Part shown: positions 59,765-64,000 of the stretch, piece by piece
Position numbering within the stretch: the stretch's first letter is position 1
Layout: each line of letters starts with the position of its first letter
Assembly (NCBI RefSeq): GCF_001905345.1
Contig: NZ_LFBV01000007.1
Span: 186,001-250,000, forward strand
DNA from: Streptomyces uncialis
GTDB taxonomy: Bacteria > Actinomycetota > Actinomycetes > Streptomycetales > Streptomycetaceae
DNA length: 64,000 bases
Direction of reading: 5' to 3'
Made by a program: the position numbers and the translations under genes
Notes under the pieces: model-generated
What the model saw: only the letters and a program-made list of their open reading frames with translations
Database searches by the model: none
What the model was told of the DNA's origin: nothing

Positions 59765-60790
59765 CTAGAGTTCCACGACGACGGCCCCGAAGTACCGCCC
59801 TTCGATCAGATCGGGCAGTGCCCGGGGCGCGCGGTCCAGACCCGCGATCCGGGTGTGCGGGAAGCTCAGCTCGCCCGAACGCAGCCAGCCGCCGAAGCGC
59901 CGGGTCCACTCCGCGTCCACCTCGGGATGGTCCGCGCCCCGGTATCCGCGTACCGAGACGCCCCGCACGACCAGGCGGAACGTGTCCAGCGGCACCGGCG
60001 CGCTGCCACCGCCCCGCTCCGGCGACAACTGCCCCGACAGCGCGCCGACCAGCGCGAACCGCGCCCCCGGCCGGGCCGCGCCGAGCGCCGCGGCCAGCTG
60101 CTCCCCGCCGACGGTGTCCAGCAGGACGTCGATCCCGTCGGGCGCCGCCCCGGCGAGCCGCTCCGCGAAGGAGCCGGTGCCCCGCAGCACCACCGCGTCG
60201 TAACCCAGTTCGGACACGAGCCGCGCGGCCTTCTCCGGTGAACCGGTGCTGCCGATCACCCGCCCGGCACCCAGCACCCGGGCGATCTGCCCGGCCAGCG
60301 AACCCACCGCCCCGGCCGCTCCCGTGACGAGCACGGTGTCGCCCTCGCGGACACCGGTGAGCCGGGTCAGCGCCCCGTAGGCCGCCGCTCCCGGTGCCAG
60401 TCGGGCGACCGGGTCGGGCAGCGTCCCGTCCAGTAGGGCGCACTCGGCGTCCGCCACCAGGGCGTGGTCCCGCCAGCCGAGGAGATGCGAGACGGTGTCA
60501 CCGACCCGCATCGGGCTGCCGGGCGGGACGGCCACGACCTCACCGACCGCGGGCCCGAAGAGGGTGTCCCCGCCGCGCAGCGGGGGCAGCGGTACGCCGT
60601 CGATCTCGTCGCCCATCAGGGTACGCAGACCGGGGAAGACCAGGAAGTACCGGTTGCGGACCAGCACATGGCCCGGTCGGAGCACCGGCATCGGTGTGTC
60701 GACGACGGCGAGGTGTTCCGGTCGGGGCAGCCCCTCGGGGGTGGCGGCGAGCCGGATCTCACGGTTGGTGCGGGGCAGGACGGCGGTCAT
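59765..60790 (-). CDS. MDR-family NADPH-dependent oxidoreductase
   Basis: 341 residues of the leukotriene B4 dehydrogenase/quinone-reductase type medium-chain dehydrogenase. LVRNRYFLVFPGLRTLM starts the catalytic domain; the NADP fold is VLVTGAAGAVGSLAGQIARV with GSTGSPEKAARLVSELG, and LLDTVGGEQL follows. No Zn-binding Cys set is seen. Such enzymes reduce alpha,beta-unsaturated carbonyls. The start follows GGGAG. With merR downstream it forms an autoregulated pair. Confidence 0.9.
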   Translation of the reverse strand: MTAVLPRTNREIRLAATPEGLPRPEHLAVVDTPMPVLRPGHVLVRNRYFLVFPGLRTLMGDEIDGVPLPPLRGGDTLFGPAVGEVVAVPPGSPMRVGDTVSHLLGWRDHALVADAECALLDGTLPDPVARLAPGAAAYGALTRLTGVREGDTVLVTGAAGAVGSLAGQIARVLGAGRVIGSTGSPEKAARLVSELGYDAVVLRGTGSFAERLAGAAPDGIDVLLDTVGGEQLAAALGAARPGARFALVGALSGQLSPERGGGSAPVPLDTFRLVVRGVSVRGYRGADHPEVDAEWTRRFGGWLRSGELSFPHTRIAGLDRAPRALPDLIEGRYFGAVVVEL

Positions 60791-60871
60791 CTCAGCGACT
60801 CCCGGGGCAGGTTCGGGACAGCGGGACAGCGGGACGGCTGGCGGCCCGCTGCCGGAGTGCCGTGACGCTAA

Positions 60872-60918
60872 CCCCTGACCCGCAAGTCAGGGGCAAGGTC
60901 CGCAGGTCAGGGTCAAGG
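60872..60918 (-). promoter_or_regulatory. MerR-type promoter/operator with a 20-bp tandem repeat
   Basis: cccctgac/gtcagggg (60872-60893, 6-base centre) lies between a minus-strand ttgccc -35 and a gttagc-type -10 spaced about 20 bases, the long spacer typical of MerR-activated promoters. The 20-base unit is duplicated in tandem (60879-60898 and 60899-60918, 17 of 20 identical). The rest of the 704-base gap to the chitinase start holds no gene I can support. Confidence 0.65.
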
Positions 60919-61273
60919 CCGCGAGGGCCGCGGCGGACGAGGAGAGCCTGGTGAAAGAGGGGCGCGCCCGGCCGGGACGGGGCCAGGGCGGGCGACAGGT
61001 GACAGGTGGGCCGACGGGGAGCGGCGGCCGTCCAGCCTCCCCCGAAGTGGAGCCCGCGACAACGGAGTCGCCCGTCCGGTGCCGGGTGTCGTGGACCCAC
61101 CCGTCGGCGGGTGATCGATGAGAGTTCTCTCAGCCTCCGGATGGTTCGTCCCGGTGCCCGAGGACGTCACGCCGCCCTTGCCCGGGGCGGTGGGGCACGG
61201 CCCCTCGCGTGACCTGCGGGGCCCGGCGCCGACACCTCCCGCCGGATAGCCGCCCTGAGCAAAACTTGCGGAA

Positions 61274-61316
61274 AGGTCCAGACCTATTGACCGTGTTGGT
61301 CTAGTCCTCTTAAGGT
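61274..61316 (+). promoter_or_regulatory. Chitinase promoter with DasR-like direct repeats
   Basis: aggtccagacct (61274-61285) and tggtctagtcct (61297-61308) resemble the known Streptomyces chitinase-promoter repeats and the DasR site consensus. A ttgacc -35 (61287-61292) and taaggt -10 (61311-61316) lie around the second repeat, so binding would block the polymerase. Confidence 0.72.
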
Positions 61317-61494
61317 CTGGCCACTACGCCACCCAGCGTCAGCCACCGCGCTACCCCAGCGTCAAGTGGCGTACTCCCTCCGTTGTTCCGGCCCTCGGCA
61401 CCCCAGCCCAGGGCCAACGCGTCAACCCCACACGCGTGTTGCACATCCCCGCGCTCCCCGGCGGAGCACGGACCCCCACCAGGAGGATCTGAAC

Positions 61495-63822
61495 GTGCTG
61501 TCTTCCAGAAAGGCCAAGCCGGCGCTCTTCGCCGCCGGTGCGGTCGCGATCGGCGCGATGCTCGCCGGAACCCTCACTTCCGGCGTCTCCCAGGCCGCGC
61601 CGCAGGAGAACTGTCGCCCCGACGGTCTCTACTCCACGCCCGGTGTCGACGTCCCTTACTGCTCGGTCTACGACACCGAGGGCCGCGAGAAGATGGGCGC
61701 CGACCACCAGCGCCGCATCATCGGATACTTCACCAACTGGCGTACCGGCAAGGACGGCAGGCCCGCCTTCCTCGCCAACAACATCCCGTGGGACAAGATC
61801 ACCCACATCAACTACGCCTTCGCCGGGATCGACTCGGCCAACAAGATCTCGATCGGCGCCGACACCGCGGACAACCCCAACACCGGGATGACCTGGCCGG
61901 GTGTCGCCGGTGCGGAGATGGACCCGTCGCTGCCTTACAAGGGTCACTTCAACCTGCTGAACAAGTTCAAGAAGCAGCACCCCGATGTGAAGACCCTGAT
62001 CTCCGTCGGAGGCTGGGCCGACAGCCGTGGCTTCTACTCGGTGGCCACCAACGCCGACGGCTCGGTCAACCAGGCCGGTATCGACACCTTCGCGGACTCC
62101 ACCGTCGCGTTCCTGAAGAAGTACGGCTTCAGCGGTGTCGACATCGACTACGAGTACCCCACGTCGATGAAGGACGCGGGCAACCCCGACGACTGGACCA
62201 TCGCCAACGCCCGGCGCGGCGGTCTCGTCAAGGGCTACGCCGCGCTGATGAAGACGCTGCGTGAGAAGCTCGACCGCGCGAGCGCCACGGACGGCAAGCA
62301 CTACATGCTGACCGTCGCCGCCCCGTCGTCCGGCTATCTGCTGCGCGGCATGGAGACGTTCCAGGTGCAGAAGTACCTGGACTACCTCAACATCATGTCG
62401 TACGACCTGCACGGCACATGGAACGAGCACGTCGGTCCGCAGGCCGCGCTGTACGACGACGGCAAGGACTCCGAGCTCGCGGGCGCCAACATCTACGGCA
62501 CCGCCCAGTACGGCGGTATCGGGTACCTCAACACCGACTGGTCGTACCAGTACTTCCGCGGTTCGATGCCCCCCGGCCGGATCAACATCGGTCTGCCGTA
62601 CTACACCCGCGGCTGGAAGAACGTCCAGGGCGGCACCGACGGGCTGTGGGGCAAGGCCGCGGCCACGACCTGCCCGGCCGGTTCCGGTCTCACCAAGTGC
62701 GGTGACGGCGCGGTGGGCGTCGACAACGTCTGGCACGACAAGGACACCAGCGGCAAGGAAGCCCCCGCCGGGTTCAACCCGATGTGGCACGCCAAGAACC
62801 TCGAAAAGGGTGTCGTCGGCGACTACATGACGAAGTTCGGTCTCCCGGCCGACACCCAGCTCCAGGGCAGCTACGTCCGCAAGTACGACAACACGCTCGT
62901 GGCGCCGTGGCTGTGGAACGCCCAGAAGAAGGTCTTCATCTCCACCGAGGACGAGCAGTCCATCGGCGCGAAGGCCGACTACGTGGTCAACAAGGGCCTC
63001 GGCGGCACCATGATCTGGGAGCTCGCGGGCGACTACGACTGGAACGCGGCCAAGGGCCAGTACGAGGCCGGCAGCACGCTGACCAACCTCATGTACAACA
63101 AGTTCAAGGCCGCCCCCGGTTACGGTGCGAAGAAGTCCAACATCGCGCTGCCCACCGAGGCCGTCAACGTGGACGTGGACTTCGGCGGCTTCAAGCTGGG
63201 GGACCAGAACTACCCCATCAGCCCGAAGCTGAAGATCACCAACAACACGAAGAGCGCGCTGCCCGGCGGTACGGAGTTCCAGTTCGACTACGGGACCTCC
63301 GCGCCGAACAACGCCAAGGACCAGTCCGGCTTCAACGCCACGGTCATCCGCAGCGACCACACGGGCAACAACGTCGGTGGACTCAAGGGCGACTTCCACC
63401 GGGTCTCCATGAAGATCCCGGCCTGGCAGTCGATCGCCCCGGGTGCCTCGATGGAGCTGGACTTCGTGTACTACCTCCCCGTCTCCACCCCGTCCAACTG
63501 GACCGTCAAGATCGGCGCCAAGACCTACGGTCTGGCCGGTGACCTCACCCGCGGCACGACGGTCGTCGAGCCCGACGGCTCGGGCACCACGACCGGCGGC
63601 ACCGGTGGTACGGGCGGCAACGGCGGTAACGGTGGCAATGGCGGCAACGGCGGTACGGGTGGCACCTGCACCGCGGCCCCGTGGAACGCCACCACCGAGT
63701 ACCCGGGCGGCGCCACCGTGAGCCACGGCGGCAAGCAGTGGAAGTCCAAGTGGTGGACCCAGGGCAACGCGCCCGGCACCACGGGCGAGTGGGGCGTCTG
63801 GCAGGACCTCGGTCCCTGCTGA
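61495..63822 (+). CDS. Secreted GH18 chitinase with CBM5/12 module
   Basis: 775 residues, GTG start after AGGAGG. A Sec signal ends near VSQA (residue 34). The GH18 barrel covers roughly residues 72-545: LISVGGW near 169 and the catalytic FSGVDIDYEYP with Glu220. The first Asp of the usual DxxDxDxE is Ser here, while Asp216, Asp218 and Glu220 are kept. A beta-rich C-terminal chitinase domain follows (about 548-685), then a Gly/Asn/Thr linker and a CBM5/12 chitin-binding module (725-775, paired Trp and terminal Cys). It degrades chitin extracellularly; DasR-like boxes upstream fit N-acetylglucosamine control. Confidence 0.95.
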   Translation: MLSSRKAKPALFAAGAVAIGAMLAGTLTSGVSQAAPQENCRPDGLYSTPGVDVPYCSVYDTEGREKMGADHQRRIIGYFTNWRTGKDGRPAFLANNIPWDKITHINYAFAGIDSANKISIGADTADNPNTGMTWPGVAGAEMDPSLPYKGHFNLLNKFKKQHPDVKTLISVGGWADSRGFYSVATNADGSVNQAGIDTFADSTVAFLKKYGFSGVDIDYEYPTSMKDAGNPDDWTIANARRGGLVKGYAALMKTLREKLDRASATDGKHYMLTVAAPSSGYLLRGMETFQVQKYLDYLNIMSYDLHGTWNEHVGPQAALYDDGKDSELAGANIYGTAQYGGIGYLNTDWSYQYFRGSMPPGRINIGLPYYTRGWKNVQGGTDGLWGKAAATTCPAGSGLTKCGDGAVGVDNVWHDKDTSGKEAPAGFNPMWHAKNLEKGVVGDYMTKFGLPADTQLQGSYVRKYDNTLVAPWLWNAQKKVFISTEDEQSIGAKADYVVNKGLGGTMIWELAGDYDWNAAKGQYEAGSTLTNLMYNKFKAAPGYGAKKSNIALPTEAVNVDVDFGGFKLGDQNYPISPKLKITNNTKSALPGGTEFQFDYGTSAPNNAKDQSGFNATVIRSDHTGNNVGGLKGDFHRVSMKIPAWQSIAPGASMELDFVYYLPVSTPSNWTVKIGAKTYGLAGDLTRGTTVVEPDGSGTTTGGTGGTGGNGGNGGNGGNGGTGGTCTAAPWNATTEYPGGATVSHGGKQWKSKWWTQGNAPGTTGEWGVWQDLGPC

Positions 63823-63840
63823 TCACCCCTCCCTGAACCG

Positions 63841-63878
63841 GACCCGGCGGCGCGGACCCGACCCCGCGCCGCCGGGTC
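63841..63878 (+). terminator. Perfect 15-bp terminator hairpin after the chitinase gene
   Basis: gacccggcggcgcgg (63841-63855) pairs with ccgcgccgccgggtc (63864-63878) over an 8-base loop, 18 bases past the chitinase stop. Confidence 0.85.
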
Positions 63879-63926
63879 TCCGGCTTTCCCGGAACCACCT
63901 CGGCCCCACCGACGTACTGTTCCCCC

Positions 63927-64000
63927 ATGGCACTGAAGACACTGCGGGTGGGAGCGGCGGAGATCCGCCTGCTGACCGCCCTCACGGACGGCCCCTGGGA
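63927..64000 (+). CDS. 5' end of an unidentified gene (cut by window edge)
   Basis: An ATG opens a frame reading MALKTLRVGAAEIRLLTALT and on to the window edge. Twenty-four codons are too few to name a family. Confidence 0.4.
   Translation, partial: MALKTLRVGAAEIRLLTALTDGPW

Noticed and set aside
61351..63726. 791-codon frame antisense to the chitinase gene
   Set aside because: A codon-bias shadow of the chitinase coding strand.
1..64000. tRNA, rRNA, transposase, integrase or phage genes
   Set aside because: None seen. I found no tRNA T-loop in a cloverleaf context and no recombinase or structural phage motif.

Overview
This is high-GC DNA with the marks of a Streptomyces chromosome. It shows strong third-position G/C bias, GGAGG-type ribosome binding sites, many GTG and some TTG starts, ATGA/TGATG gene overlaps, actinobacterial families (DUF574 methyltransferase, DUF6153, DUF3311, cstA-ybdD) and a DasR-type chitinase promoter. 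The window looks like accessory-rich metabolic territory. I see no rRNA, tRNA, phage, transposon or CRISPR array. About 60 protein genes can be supported.

Layout. (1) 32-8290: an M20 carboxypeptidase and a truncated M19 dipeptidase remnant, then a tightly coupled plus-strand operon of a polar amino-acid ABC importer (solute-binding protein, permease, ATPase), a D-aminoacylase and a beta-lactamase-fold serine hydrolase. This suggests uptake and cytoplasmic breakdown of N-acyl-D-amino acids or D-residue peptides. (2) 8400-14300: a 140-bp intergenic tandem repeat, a LysR regulator tucked behind a lysA-type decarboxylase, a divergent NmrA/WYL-regulator pair with two perfect inverted repeats between them, and a class I PPK2. 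(3) 14346-22250: a VOC protein, a secreted trio (BNR-type lipoprotein, DUF305 lipoprotein, DUF6153 membrane protein), a tyrosine phosphatase, a stand-alone cyclic-nucleotide-binding protein, an SMI1/KNR4 protein and a TetR regulator. (4) 22423-30100: a saccharopine-dehydrogenase-like gene, metY-metX for methionine synthesis, an SDR, a HAD phosphatase and an APH-type kinase. (5) 31265-38000: cstA-ybdD, a DUF3311 gene divergent from a sodium:solute symporter that overlaps an ECF-like sigma factor and a short membrane protein (candidate anti-sigma), and a DUF574 methyltransferase.

(6) 38062-55170 is the most coherent locus. An IclR regulator sits between a long minus-strand set and a plus-strand operon. 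The minus-strand set comprises a Tat-secreted beta-helix protein, a Gfo/Idh oxidoreductase, a sugar ABC importer, a nucleoside-sugar-epimerase-like protein, a DapA-family lyase, a D-2-hydroxyacid dehydrogenase and an FAH-family hydrolase. The plus-strand operon comprises a class III aminotransferase, an enolase-superfamily dehydratase, an amidohydrolase and an SDR. Together they resemble a 'diketo-hydrolase' sugar-acid pathway with an added transamination step; the substrate is not known. A near-consensus promoter and GAAC/GTTC palindromes in the IclR intergenic region suggest the control logic. A 66-codon in-frame relic of a second beta-helix gene lies at the end of the plus operon.

(7) 55411-64000: two GNAT acetyltransferases, an FxLYD-like lipoprotein, an SDR/MarR divergent pair, an MDR oxidoreductase-MerR pair with a MerR-type spacer promoter, and a large secreted GH18 chitinase behind DasR-like boxes.

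All functions are family assignments read by eye. Start codons were chosen from Shine-Dalgarno spacing and overlaps. No database search was possible.
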